Position numbers and translations under genes: made by a program. Shown one piece after another: positions 7,890 to 18,019 of a stretch of 64,000 nucleotides of DNA. Numbering within the stretch: the first letter of the stretch is position 1; each line of letters begins with the position of its first letter. The DNA lies in contig NZ_AP028664.1 of assembly GCF_041154455.1 (NCBI RefSeq), positions 1-64,000 on the forward strand, written 5' to 3'. The DNA comes from Variovorax sp. V213 (GTDB lineage: Bacteria > Pseudomonadota > Gammaproteobacteria > Burkholderiales > Burkholderiaceae_C). Below the pieces are notes generated by a model. It was not told the DNA's origin and did no database searches. It saw only the letters and a list, made by a program, of their open reading frames with translations.

Positions 7890-8465
7890 TTACTCTTCGG
7901 CAGTCGCCGTGCACGTGCTGTCTATTGCTGGGTTACAAGCTCGGGCGCGCCCAGACCTGGCAATGACGACGCGCCGGGTCTGCTCGGTGCGTGCCGTACC
8001 GCTCAGGTCGTTGCGTGCGATGGTCATCGTGAGGGCGCCGAAGCCAGCCGTTTTGGTTTTCGCGTACCCAGAGGCGTCGAACATGATGTAGGCCGGGGTT
8101 TCGCTCGCGGTGCCTTGCCCTGAAGCGCTGAAATAACTCGGCAATGCGGGTTGCTGGACCACGGTGGTGTCACCCGTATTCAGCCCGCCGCTCCGGTCTT
8201 GGTCTACGAATACTGTCCAGCCCGAACCCCAGTCAGCGCCGGTGGTGGGCACCAGCATGGCGTTCATACCGCGCTTCATCGCCTCGCCTCGCGCTGTATT
8301 GACGGCTGCAACAAATGAATTGGTTGCCGAAGTCAGCTCGGAGTTTCTCTGGAAGCTCACGAAGCTCGGAACCGCCACGACGAGCAGAACTGCCGCAATG
8401 GCGACAGTGACCATCAACTCGATCAAAGTAAAGCCAGCAATGCGGCTCAAAGGAGAGGCGTTCAT
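7890..8465 (-). CDS. fimT: Minor pilin FimT/GspH family
   Basis: A 191-residue prepilin-like protein. The leader ends in Gly before FTLIELMVTVAIAA, the class III signal cleaved by PilD, and the body fits the GspH/FimT family. Minor pilins of this type help prime pilus assembly and, as FimT, have been linked to DNA uptake in other bacteria. The ATG at 8465 overlaps the pilE stop by four bases (ATGA), so I prefer it to the longer open frame upstream. It is the last gene of the operon transcribed from about 15.6 kb downwards. Confidence 0.92.
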   Translation of the reverse strand: MNASPLSRIAGFTLIELMVTVAIAAVLLVVAVPSFVSFQRNSELTSATNSFVAAVNTARGEAMKRGMNAMLVPTTGADWGSGWTVFVDQDRSGGLNTGDTTVVQQPALPSYFSASGQGTASETPAYIMFDASGYAKTKTAGFGALTMTIARNDLSGTARTEQTRRVVIARSGRARACNPAIDSTCTATAEE

Positions 8466-8932
8466 GGCCAGCACAGCTTTGTGTTGGTTGTGTTGCCGGT
8501 GCAGCCTTTGACGCCTGTACTGGTGACGCTCAGCACATTCACCGCAGCGTCGGCCCGGACAGGCGTTGCGTTCACTCGGATGCAATCGCGCTCCGTGATG
8601 CCGACGGGGGTTGGACATCTTTCCGCCCACAGACGATATGGGGGCGCGGCCGAATTGTCTCCGCTAAAAGTCTTGAATGTCGTCGCAGCATCGGCCGGAA
8701 CAGTCACGCCATTCGTGTTGCTGAACACCAGATATGTGCCTCGCTGCGTCATGTAGCGTTCCTGCTGCTGCATCAACTCCAGCAGCGCGGTCCTGGCTTC
8801 CGCGCGGCGCCCTTTCAGAACCGAGTCTTGGTAGGCCGGATAGGCGATTGATGCGAGGATGCCGACGATGGCAACCACGATCATCAATTCGATGAGGGTG
8901 AAGCCTCTTTGGGTGAGCGCTCTTTTTTTCAT
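8462..8932 (-). CDS. pilE: Type IV minor pilin PilE
   Basis: A 156-residue prepilin. The short leader MKKRALTQRG is followed by FTLIELMIVVAIVGILASIAYPAYQD, the classical pilin N-terminus with Glu5. Four cysteines lie in the C-terminal third. It belongs to the PilE/ComP-like minor pilins, which join the PilVWX-PilY1 priming complex. The ATG overlaps the pilY1 stop by ATGA and its own stop overlaps fimT. Because of this coupling, the upstream pilY1 frameshift could reduce its expression. Confidence 0.93.
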   Translation of the reverse strand: MKKRALTQRGFTLIELMIVVAIVGILASIAYPAYQDSVLKGRRAEARTALLELMQQQERYMTQRGTYLVFSNTNGVTVPADAATTFKTFSGDNSAAPPYRLWAERCPTPVGITERDCIRVNATPVRADAAVNVLSVTSTGVKGCTGNTTNTKLCWP

Positions 8933-10626
8933 GGTGCGTTCTTCAAGTCCTGATAGTTGTTGATCTGCCGCCAGCTCAAGCGGCCGGCGACGATCGTCTT
9001 GGTGGTCTTGTCGCCCGAGCCTGTGGCGGTGTCGATACCACCGGAGCCTTGCTTCACTACTTGGCTCGTGATGGTCCGGGTGCGGCGGCCAGTGCTGTTG
9101 CTGATAGTGTCGATTGAGTTCGCAAGCTCGATCACCAGCGGCTGGCCGAGGATGCCCACGGTCGATACCCGGAAGTCCCCGTCTCCAGTGTCCACATCCA
9201 GCCGATACTCGTTGCCGCTTCCGCCGCTTACGCCGCAGGTGTTGGCTCCACTGCTCGATCCGGGTATGAGGCTGCCGAAAATCAGGGTCTCGCCGTTCAA
9301 CAAGGCATTGCTGATCTGCTTCTCGCCGCTGGTCGAATAGTCGAAGTACCAACCGGACCGCTGCGTTGCGTCCGTGTCAGACATCGCGCGGCCCCACACA
9401 AAAGATGCAATCGCCACGGTCCGCGCAGTTGCATCGACGGTTCCTGCCTGCAGTCGACCGCGCCCGCTGATCACGCTTGCTCCGGCCGGCGTCGCATCAG
9501 GCGTCGTCGATCCGTTGTCGTGCACCGCATAAAACGAGTTCTGCGGTGCCGATGAACGGTCGCCGGCTTCCAGGTACTTGCCGGTTCCGAATGCCACATA
9601 GGTGCTGCTGCCGCGCTGCCCGGCGATCAGGGCAGGTGCCATGGAAATAGGTTGGACCTTGCCCGTTCCATCCTTGGCAATGAAGAGTGGGTAGGGAACG
9701 GGACTGGTGGACGTGCCCTTGTTGAAAGCAGAAAGCTTGTCGATGTTCCAATTGGTGGTGCCGAACGGCCGGAAGTCGAGCTTCCAGACATTGCCGTGCA
9801 GATCGCCGGCGAACACTTGGGTGACCTCGCGCTGCGTGCCTGGAACGGCAGAGAAATTGATCAATCCGGGCGCCACAGTCTGCGCCAGCGTCGCGTCGAC
9901 CGGCAGCGATACCTTGTAATAGTTGGAGCCGAGCGTCCAGGCCGTGCCTGCGGGCTTGGCCAGGTCAAGCAAGAAGAGGGCGGGGCGGCCCGTCGAACTG
10001 AACACGCCTGCGCTGTCTCGCACGTAGTTGTTGACGCCACCCGCAACCAAGGCGAACCACTTGTATGCCGCCGTTGCGCCAGCTGCGCTGGTGCGCATTT
10101 TGAGGATCTGAGGTTTGCCCACCACAAAGCCCAGGTCGGCATCGTCCGCGTTCGTGAACTCCCACATCACCTTCGATGCGTCGAACGCCGCCGGGTTGGT
10201 CACGTCGAGCGCGAAGACACCACGCCCGCCTGCACCGGTGCCTGAGACAAGCACAGTCTTCCAGTCTGCCTTGGTGCCGGTTGAACCCACTTCCGCTTCA
10301 GCCACTGCGGGCGAAGCATCGACGTAGCTTTGGTGGTCCGACACATACGTGGAGGAGGTGAGCGCCGACAGTTTGGGCCCCAGCCAGCTTGGGATGTAGC
10401 CAAACAGTTCGTCACCGGTCCCCGCGTTGAAGGCATGCAGCATGCCGTCGTTGGCGCCCACGAACACGGCGGGCGTCCGGTTCAGGTTGTCTGTACGAAA
10501 ACCTGCGTAGCTCGCCGAACTGATGGTCGTGGGTGGCGCACCGGAATACGCAACCCCGGAGTTGATGATGTCGCCAAGAAACTTGTTGTTGCGGCGGCGG
10601 AAGGTGGTGCCTTCGTTGCGGAACTG
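8929..10626 (-). pseudogene. pilY1: pilY1, 3' part: C-terminal beta-propeller, out of frame with the 5' part
   Basis: This frame carries the conserved PilY1 C-terminal domain: the NEGTTFRRRNNKFLGD region, VFVGANDGMLHAFNA, GTGAGGRGVFALDV, WEFTNADDADLGFVVGKP, DLHGNVWKLD and the C-terminal SWRQINNY. These form the beta-propeller that in other PilY1 proteins binds calcium and supports twitching and adhesion. The frame is continuous up to about 10626 but enters from a different frame than the N-terminal part. A GTG at 10467 is the only obvious internal start, and it would yield an isolated propeller without a signal peptide. The stop overlaps the pilE start. Confidence 0.88.
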
Positions 10627-13340
10627 CCTCGGAGATAGTTCAGGCGGTTTTCGCCTTGTGCGTCGGCTGCGGCGCTGGGCGAAGGCTTGTTGAGATGCGC
10701 TTTCAGGACATCGGATATTGCGGCCCAGGTGAATGCCGTGGCCGTTGGGGACGTCGTTGCCCCTGCGTTACCTACCACGATGTTCCGCGAGGTGGCCGGC
10801 GCGGGGAGCGCCGCAAGGCGGTCGCTTGCGCTCCAGGCGGCCGTCGAACTGATCGAGACATTGTTGTTCGCGTCCACACTGAGGTTGAACGCCTGCAAGT
10901 CCCCGGACCAGTTGGAAGTATCGAAAGAACCTTGGTAGATCTGGTTGCCCGCCGTGAGCTTCTGCGACGCCACGGCGCTGCCGGCAATGCTTCGCGCCGT
11001 GGTTGATGCCCGGCTGAAGATGCTGTCGAAAGCGCTCAGTACGCCGCGTGCACTGCTTTGCAGGTAATAAGTACCGGCTTCGCCCGGGTTCTCCGGGTCT
11101 TGCCACACGTCGTTGTCGGCAGTTCCGTCTTCCTTCCGGAACGGATTGCCGTAGGTGTTGAATGGCTTGCTACCGAGGTTGCCGCTGTCCGACTCGAAGC
11201 CGCCGTACTTTGCGGCCGTGAAGAACTGGTTTCGGGTGCGCCGTGTTGTGACGTTGTTCTGGTCGCCATACTCGTTGACGTCGAAGATGAACGTTTTGAC
11301 TCGCAAGCCCGGGCGCTGCTTGGCAGGCTCGCTGGTCCAACCGGTGCCCCGAATGTCGTGCGTGTGAGCCCAATACGAGTAGCCGATGATGGCGTCTCCC
11401 TTAGGATTGGCGTTGACCGTGTTGGGATTGCTCGTTTGACGCGTGGTGCCCGCGCCATCGGTGTAGCTCCGAACCACGCCCTTCTCGAAGTCCTGAACAA
11501 TCCCTGTCCAAGTGCCGAGGTTGGGAATGTTGTTGGCGGTGTTGACCGCAGGAAAGCGGCTTCCGTCATGGGTATTGATGTCGCCGATGACCACGATGTT
11601 GTTCTTCAGGCAGGCGTAGTTGCCGGTGCTGGTGCGTCCGCCGCCAAAGGGGTCGAGGTTGCTCCAGTCGGTGTAAACCGGAAAGCCGTCTTTCAACTCA
11701 TCAGTGATGCCGCTGATGGCGTCCGGACTCGGCGTCAGGCCCTGCATGTACCGCAGAGATTCGTAGTAGAGCTCGCTCACAGGGTCGTACTTCTTGTACT
11801 TGCCCGGAGTGCCTGTGCGGCCGAATTTGTTGAGGTAGTTCACAACCCCGCTGATGCCCATGGCATTGGAGTCCGGGTTGGCCTTGAACACGCCGGTGGT
11901 CGCGTCCCATTCGGCATTGGAATTGCCTCCAGACGGTGTGCTGTCCTGGCCGTTGATGTCGAAGGTTTTCGCACCCACGTATTTCATGGGCGCGCGCAGC
12001 ACACCGCCATAGCGGCCGTTGTTGTAGCTGGCCGTCTGCTCGAGTAGGTACCCGAAGGCCGCAAGCCGTAGCTGGTCGCTGTATTTCTGCACCACGCCGC
12101 CCGGCTTGAAATTGCCGCTCGGGTATTTAGTGCAGAAGGGATAGTCCCGGTTGTCTAGGAGGTTGCCGGCGCTGTCCTTCTGGCAAACCTGCACACGGGT
12201 GTAGAAGAAACCATCGGTCGAAAGGCCAGAGCCGCTGGACGGAGGGGTCCAAGAACCGGTGTAGGGCCGCGTGTAGCACGCTTTGGTCGTGCCGTTGATC
12301 GGGTCGCCGAAGACGCCGTTGGTGCACGCCGTACTGACGCTGACCGGAGCGACATTCCATTTCTTGTTTGCGCCGTACCAGACCTCCTTGATGCCGGTGA
12401 AGGTGCAAGTTCCGCCCTCGTTTGCGCAGGCAGTCGGGGAAGCATCGTTAGGAAGTTTGGTTTCGCTTCTGATGGGTCCGATCGCAGATGTAGCGGACGA
12501 ACCGGCCAGTGAGTAGCTTGATGGGTCGGTACAACTGCCGCCTCTTGCCGTCCCAAAGTACATGCGGTTCAGCGTGTTGCCTACATAGATATCGTTGCTT
12601 CCCGCGGCGGTGATCATCGCGGCCGGAACGGCGCCCCAGAACGCCTTTCCGCTCGCGCCACCGCCACGCAAAAGCCGCTTGGCTGGGAAGTTGGTGCTAT
12701 TCCACATGCACACGGGGTCTCCGTTCGGAATCACCGCGCGCTGGAGAATGGTCAGGTCGGTCGTGTCAATGTAACGGTCTCCACCGGACAGCGCCAGCCG
12801 AAGCATGTCGATGGCCGAGTTGCCGGCCCAGTTCAGGAAGTTGCCACTGAATGCATTCGGGTATGCGTCTGCGCAGGTGCGATTGGTGGCCGGCCCCACA
12901 CGATCGAAGCGCTTGTAATCGGCAGCGGTCAGGCCGGTTGCAGGCGTCTCGGTGGGGGCGTTGTTGTACGAGTAGCAAGCCTCTGCGTCGTAGTAGCCAA
13001 GGTACTCGTTCGTATTGCTGTAGGTGTTGTCGTCGGCGCCGCCCGGCGTGTATTGAGCACCCACGGTAGGGTACTCCACCGAAAGAGCGAGCGCGAGCGT
13101 CGGCTTGTCACCGGAGGTCGTTGCGTAGAGAGGGTCGCTCGAAAGGCTGATGGCCTTGAATGCCGGTGCGGTGGTCTGGCTGTAGACCACAAAGGATGTT
13201 GCCAGCACCGCCAGGGGCAACGCGAACCACGCGACCGAGCGCTGGCGGGGCGACCACAAATGCGGACGGGTTGCGAGCTCCCATGTGCGCGCAACTTGCG
13301 AAGCAAAGGCGCGCCGCGGAGATTTCTGGTGTTTGTTCAT
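10482..13340 (-). pseudogene. pilY1: pilY1, 5' part: signal segment and N-terminal domain, frameshifted near 10621-10631
   Basis: Starts at ATG 13340, 13 bases after pilX, behind a GAGGCGG-like site. An N-terminal hydrophobic segment (about residues 35-55) precedes SSDPLYATTSGDKP and a large extracellular domain. The frame is recognisably PilY1 as far as ENRLNYLRG, then runs into unrelated residues and stops at 10482. The family sequence resumes one base out of frame (RNEGTTFRRR). From the start codon to the true stop at 8929 is 4412 bases, one short of a multiple of three, so a single missing base (for instance one C in GAGGCAG) explains it. This may be a sequencing error, a phase variant or a real null. 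Confidence 0.9.
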
Positions 13341-13353
13341 GTGCACTGCCGCC

Positions 13354-13977
13354 TCAATCGCGGTAAAGAATTTGCGCGACGGCCTGGATGTCGTCGCGCG
13401 GACCAAAGCCCATTGCTGTCACCCGGTAGACATAGGTGGGTGGTTTGTCGAAGGTCTTGTCGCGGTTCAGCGGATCGGAGATCGGCTCGATGATGTAGCG
13501 CGGTACCTTGGCGGGTTGAACGCCTGTTTCGCCTGCGGCAAAGGTGCGGCCGGTGAACAGGCCGAACGGGACGGTTCTTGCGCCGGTCGCCTCACTGGTG
13601 AAGTCGGCGACCAGCCAGGCAGGCTTGCCGCTTTCCACCAGCGCGCACAGGCCCTTGCTGTTACCGGAGGAGCCACATCCCGCAACGAAGTCGTTGGTGT
13701 TGTGCATGTCGGTGAACAGCGCCTTGCGGCTGGCCGTGCCTGGCCCATGGATGTCGAACTCCGCATCCATCAGGGCAGATTCAGCCGCTTGCCACGCGAC
13801 CTGCATGTCGCGATCGTTTCGCGACCCTCGTTCGGCCATCATGGCGATCTGAGCGCCACCGACGCCGAGGATCGAGACGATGATCAGGATCAGCATCACG
13901 ACAATGAGCGATGCGCCGCGCTCTCGCCTGCGCAGTGCGGAAGAAGAGATCGAGGAACTGTGGGCGAGGTATGTCAT
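13354..13977 (-). CDS. pilX: Type IV pilus assembly protein PilX
   Basis: A 207-residue minor pilin-like protein. After RRRERG the mature N-terminus is ASLIVVMLILIIVSILG. As is usual for PilX, the Glu5 of true pilins is absent, while the hydrophobic helix is kept (about residues 21-45). PilX works with PilV, PilW, PilE and PilY1 in the priming and adhesion complex. The chosen ATG at 13977 overlaps the pilW stop by ATGA, so the longer upstream frame is rejected. Confidence 0.92.
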   Translation of the reverse strand: MTYLAHSSSISSSALRRRERGASLIVVMLILIIVSILGVGGAQIAMMAERGSRNDRDMQVAWQAAESALMDAEFDIHGPGTASRKALFTDMHNTNDFVAGCGSSGNSKGLCALVESGKPAWLVADFTSEATGARTVPFGLFTGRTFAAGETGVQPAKVPRYIIEPISDPLNRDKTFDKPPTYVYRVTAMGFGPRDDIQAVAQILYRD

Positions 13978-15005
13978 AGGCCCTGGTCGTTGCGCAGGTG
14001 GATCGTGAAAGAGACGGTCTGGCGCAGCCGGCCATCCGGCGTGGGTTGGAACGAGGTGCCCACGTCGGCCGAGTTGGCAAATGCCGACCCGGCTCCGCCG
14101 GTCGCGGTACCCTTGGCTGCGCCGAAGGGAAAGAAGGTTTGCGCCGCCGTGTCCTGGCTGGACCCGGGTGCACTGCGAAGCACCATGCCAATGCGGATAC
14201 TTCGCACGCGGCGCCAATTGGCTTTGGTGTTGTTGGCAGAACCGGCGACCGTCATCTGGTCGGCCCGCAGGTAGCTGTCGGGCACATCCGGCACTGCTGT
14301 CGGCGCGGCTGGAGCGGCATTGGCCGTTACGCCATCCACGCCGTAAAGCACCTGGAAATTTTCCACGCCTTGAATCACCGGCACGGTGGTCCAGGGGGCT
14401 GCGCCGGTGCTGGAATATGTGCACATCAGCGCCGGCTCTCCCTGGCTGATCGCCACGTGGAAGATGCTGACGATGCGGCGGTCATAGGCTTGGGCGACCT
14501 GGGCCGGATCGGTGTCCTTCGGATTCGGAACACTTGCGACAGTGTTGCCCGCGCAATCGATCATGGTCTGGTCGGCGACTGCGGCCTTCGTGCTGTCCTC
14601 CGAGTTGGTGTAGAGCTGCGAAGCCTGATAGCGCAGGATAAGAATGTCGCTTCCGTAGCCCACCACGCTTGCCGTGCGCGCGGTCGATGCAGTCGTGGGA
14701 TTGGTTGCGTCCAGCAGGGCATTGTTGAAGCCGCCAATGTTTGCTTCGCGCGCGGCATCTTCCGACGCCAATCCGGCGGCAATGAAAACATCGCGATAGC
14801 CTGTCTGCGCGCCCACGCGCTGGATCAGGTCGGCTGCAAAACGGCCGCTGTCGCGCAACTGCGAAGCGGCGTCCACGGTGTTGAAACCGCGGCGCGCGAC
14901 AGTGAGGGCGGCAACGGCAGCCAGGACGATCACCAGGCCGATGACCATTGCCACCAGCAACTCGATCAGCGTCAAGCCGCGCACGTGTTGTTGCGAGCGG
15001 CGCAT
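13974..15005 (-). CDS. pilW: Type IV pilus assembly protein PilW
   Basis: A 343-residue minor pilin. It starts MRRSQQHVRG and continues LTLIELLVAMVIGLVIVLAAV, a prepilin peptidase signal with Glu5 and a long hydrophobic helix. The large C-terminal domain matches the size of PilW proteins. ATG 15005 shares its A with the pilV TAA stop, so the genes are coupled. The longer open frame up to 15284 is an artefact inside pilV. Confidence 0.93.
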   Translation of the reverse strand: MRRSQQHVRGLTLIELLVAMVIGLVIVLAAVAALTVARRGFNTVDAASQLRDSGRFAADLIQRVGAQTGYRDVFIAAGLASEDAAREANIGGFNNALLDATNPTTASTARTASVVGYGSDILILRYQASQLYTNSEDSTKAAVADQTMIDCAGNTVASVPNPKDTDPAQVAQAYDRRIVSIFHVAISQGEPALMCTYSSTGAAPWTTVPVIQGVENFQVLYGVDGVTANAAPAAPTAVPDVPDSYLRADQMTVAGSANNTKANWRRVRSIRIGMVLRSAPGSSQDTAAQTFFPFGAAKGTATGGAGSAFANSADVGTSFQPTPDGRLRQTVSFTIHLRNDQGL

Positions 15006-15592
15006 TACAGCGTGCTCCCGGCGGTCACGGGCAGCACCACAGAAGGCGCGCTGGCCTGGTCGAGGGCCGTATCTCCACGGCGGGTGCTGGCGCGCGTCCA
15101 GCCAATCTTGACGACCACGACGTCGGTCGTTGAACCGCTCGTGCAGGTCCAGGTCGGAAGGCCTGTCGTGCCGTAAGGGGCCGAGTCGTGGCAGATGCTG
15201 ACGCGGGCGCCGGGAAGCTCGGCATCGACACGGGCCAGCCATTCGGTCAGTTCCGCCTGTGCCGTGGCTTCGGCCGTCGCGCATGTCGACCCCACTGTCA
15301 AGCAGTAGCTCGGCGTGGCCGGAGCCAGCGGACTCGAAAAATCGCCGATGTACGGATTGCCGGTGCCAAGCAGTGCGACCGCCTTGTTGCCTCGCATCAT
15401 TTCGGCAAATTCGCGTGCAAGAACGGTTGCAGCGGATTGCAGCCGGGCATCGCGGTTGGCCTGGAGCGATGCCGCTTGCAGGCCCACCATCCCAAGCAAA
15501 CCGAAAGACAACACCACGATTGCAATCAGCACTTCAATGAGGCTGAAGCCGGCGTGGCGTGCGCGGCGGCGAGAAACAAGGAGGGTTTTCAT
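15005..15592 (-). CDS. pilV: Type IV pilus modification protein PilV
   Basis: A 195-residue minor pilin: MKTLLVSRRRARHAG then FSLIEVLIAIVVLSFGLLG, with the typical GFSLIEVL motif of PilV. It is the first gene of the pilVWXY1E-fimT operon. I use the ATG at 15592 rather than the TTG at 15610. The 125 bp to the divergent oligosaccharyltransferase gene must hold both promoters; no clear boxes were seen. Confidence 0.93.
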   Translation of the reverse strand: MKTLLVSRRRARHAGFSLIEVLIAIVVLSFGLLGMVGLQAASLQANRDARLQSAATVLAREFAEMMRGNKAVALLGTGNPYIGDFSSPLAPATPSYCLTVGSTCATAEATAQAELTEWLARVDAELPGARVSICHDSAPYGTTGLPTWTCTSGSTTDVVVVKIGWTRASTRRGDTALDQASAPSVVLPVTAGSTL

Positions 15593-15717
15593 CGGCACAA
15601 TACTTTGCAAACGTGTCTAAATGTGACGCTGGATGGTAGGTTTTGGTGGGCGATCTGGTCCTACCGCTCGTCTCCCGCCCGCAGCCATTCGTCGGCCCGG
15701 CCGGCACAATCGACCGG

Positions 15718-17457
15718 ATGACGTCCCGTGCAGCGCCTCTCGAGGTGGCCGTCCTCCCTTCGAAAGCCTTTGGCGCCCTGCGTGCCGGCCTGGTCGCGTT
15801 CCCCTTTCTCTGCCCACTCGTGGCGGGCCCTTCGGTCCAGGCTTGGCAGTTGTTCGCAACCTGGGCCTGCCTCGCGGCGATGGTTCTGGTGATTCGTCCT
15901 GGCGCGCCGGCGCGGAGCGTCTGGCTCTGGCTGGCGGCCGGAATGGCGGCGATCGTGCTTTCTTCTTCTTTCTTCTCCCCGCACTCCGCAGCCACCTGGC
16001 TGCCGGCGGTCGTGGTGCTGGGCGCCACGGCGGCTGCGGCCTGCGTTGGAGTGGGCATGGCGCGCGGCGGGCCTTCGGCTTCGGCGGCGCTGGCGGTGGG
16101 AACCCTGGTGGCCGGGCTGGTCAGCGCGGTGCTGGGCCTGCTCCAGTACTACGGCCTGGCCGAGCCGCTGGTGCCATGGACCACCACGCCGGCGCTGGGC
16201 CAGGCCTACGGCAACCTGCGCCAGCGCAACCAGTTCGCCACGCTGATCAGCATGGCGCTGGTAGCGGCGCTGTGGATTCACGCCACGCAGCCTTCGGTGC
16301 GTGCGCGGCGTTGGCTGGTGGCGGCGGCCATGCTGTTGCTGGTGGCCGCGGCGGCGTCTACCTCGCGCACGGGCTTGCTCCAGTTGCTGTCGATCGTGGG
16401 CGTTTCTGCCTTCATTGCGCGGCGGGAGCGCCGTGGCGTGGCCTCCGATAGCACTGCCACGCACTTCAGCCTGCCACCGCCGCTTGTACTGCTGGCCCTG
16501 GTCCCGGTCTATTTCGCCATTGCCTGGGTGCTGCCGCAGCTGGCGGCGGGCGAGGTCGAGGGCATGATGCGGCGCTTGCAGGAGGGCGCGCCCGGCGACC
16601 ACACGCGGCTCATCCTGTGGCGCAACGTGCTCACGCTGATCGCCCAGCATCCTTTGACGGGGTGGGGCTGGGGCGAACTGAGCTTCGCGCACTACAGCAC
16701 GCTGTACGAGGGATCGCGATTCCCCGAGATCCTGGACAACGCGCACAACCTGCCGCTGCACCTCGCCGTGGAGCTGGGCATCCCGGTGTCGGTGCTGATC
16801 TGCGGCGGCTTCGTCTGGATGGTGCTTGCGGCCAGGCCCTGGCGCGAGCGCGATCCGGCGCGGCTCATGGCGTGGGGCATGCTGGGGGCCATTGCATTGC
16901 ACAGCCTGCTGGAATACCCGCTCTGGTACGGGCCGTTCCAGCTGGCGTTCGGGCTGTGCCTGGGAATGCTGTGGCCCGCCGGGCGCAACGCTTCATCGCC
17001 CCTGCGGCAGCAGCGCTTCGACAAAGGCCGGTGGGTGGAGCCGGCCGTGTTGTCTTCCGCCTCAGCCGCTGTGCTGATGGCGGTGGTCGGCTATGCCACG
17101 TGGGACTACATCCGCATCAGCCAGATCTATCTGCCGCGCGACGAGCGCTTGCCGGCCTATGAAGAAAACACGTTGGCCAAGGCCAAGGGATCGTGGCTTT
17201 TCGCAAGGCAGGTGGGTTTTGCGGAACTGACGCTCACCAAGGTGACCCCCGCCAACGCGGCCACACTGCATGCGCTGGCCGAGCGCACGCTGCATTTTTC
17301 ACCCGAGCCGCGCGTGATCGTCAAGCTGATCGAAAGCGCCGAACTGATGGGCCGAAGCCAGGAAGCCCGGGATCAGGCGGAACGCTTCCGCATTGCCTTT
17401 CCGAATGAGTACGAGCGCTGGCTGAAGGGCCAGCCGGTCGAGGCCGATGCGCCCTGA
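15718..17457 (+). CDS. PglL/TfpO-type protein O-oligosaccharyltransferase (Wzy/O-antigen-ligase family)
   Basis: A 579-residue polytopic protein with about 11-12 transmembrane helices and a C-terminal periplasmic and tail region. It shows the PglL signatures: YGNLRQRNQFATL, a large periplasmic loop with HPLTGWGWGEL and DNAHNLPLHLAVELG, and LLEYPLWYGPFQLAFG. Members transfer lipid-linked glycans to pilins or other periplasmic proteins, or act as O-antigen ligases. Its position back-to-back with the minor pilin operon and 14 kb from pilA argues for a pilin glycosylation role. A GTG at 15643 would add 25 residues with no membrane character, so ATG 15718 is preferred. Confidence 0.85.
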   Translation: MTSRAAPLEVAVLPSKAFGALRAGLVAFPFLCPLVAGPSVQAWQLFATWACLAAMVLVIRPGAPARSVWLWLAAGMAAIVLSSSFFSPHSAATWLPAVVVLGATAAAACVGVGMARGGPSASAALAVGTLVAGLVSAVLGLLQYYGLAEPLVPWTTTPALGQAYGNLRQRNQFATLISMALVAALWIHATQPSVRARRWLVAAAMLLLVAAAASTSRTGLLQLLSIVGVSAFIARRERRGVASDSTATHFSLPPPLVLLALVPVYFAIAWVLPQLAAGEVEGMMRRLQEGAPGDHTRLILWRNVLTLIAQHPLTGWGWGELSFAHYSTLYEGSRFPEILDNAHNLPLHLAVELGIPVSVLICGGFVWMVLAARPWRERDPARLMAWGMLGAIALHSLLEYPLWYGPFQLAFGLCLGMLWPAGRNASSPLRQQRFDKGRWVEPAVLSSASAAVLMAVVGYATWDYIRISQIYLPRDERLPAYEENTLAKAKGSWLFARQVGFAELTLTKVTPANAATLHALAERTLHFSPEPRVIVKLIESAELMGRSQEARDQAERFRIAFPNEYERWLKGQPVEADAP

Positions 17458-17482
17458 CCCCGGTGGGACTGCCCTCTCGCCT

Positions 17483-17965
17483 TCAACCCGCCACGTAGCT
17501 GCCCGACTTGCCGCCATGCTTCTCCAGCACATGCACATCGGTGATCCGCATTCCGCGGTCCACGGCCTTGCACATGTCGTAGATGGTGAGCAGTGCGACC
17601 TGTACCGCGGTCAGCGCTTCCATCTCGACACCGGTGGGCCCGACGGTCTCGACCGTCGCGGTGCAGACCACCTGCGGGGCATTGCCTTTTTCGGCCAGCG
17701 CAAAGGCCAGGGCCACGCGCGTGAGCGCCAGCGGGTGGCACAGCGGAATCAGGTCGCTGGTTTTCTTGGCCGCCTGGATGCCCGCGATGCGGGCGATGCC
17801 GAGCACGTCGCCCTTCTTTGCGGTTCCCGATTCGATCAGCGCCAGCGTCGCAGGCTGCATCTCGATGCGGCCGGTGGCCACGGCCACGCGGTGGGTGGCG
17901 GGCTTGGCCGCAACGTCGACCATGTGGGCCTGGCCCTGCGCGTCAAAATGGGTGAGGGAACTCAT
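17483..17965 (-). CDS. moaC: Cyclic pyranopterin monophosphate synthase MoaC
   Basis: A 160-residue cytosolic enzyme of molybdenum cofactor synthesis that converts the MoaA product into cyclic pyranopterin monophosphate. The conserved KKTSDLIPLCHPL block and the MEALTAVQVALLTIYDMCKAVDR block are both present, and the length is that of the family. ATG 17965 was chosen over an upstream start because MoaC proteins begin with a short xLTHFDxxGxAHMVDV segment. It converges with the preceding glycosyltransferase gene and stands alone. Confidence 0.96.
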   Translation of the reverse strand: MSSLTHFDAQGQAHMVDVAAKPATHRVAVATGRIEMQPATLALIESGTAKKGDVLGIARIAGIQAAKKTSDLIPLCHPLALTRVALAFALAEKGNAPQVVCTATVETVGPTGVEMEALTAVQVALLTIYDMCKAVDRGMRITDVHVLEKHGGKSGSYVAG

Positions 17966-18019
17966 GTGTGAACGATCGGTGTGGAGATGCATCATACGAG
18001 CCCGAGCCATGGACGAGGA

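Noticed and set aside
13998..15176. 392-codon plus-strand frame over pilW/pilV
   Set aside because: Opposite the minor pilins, which have clear prepilin signals and coupled starts.
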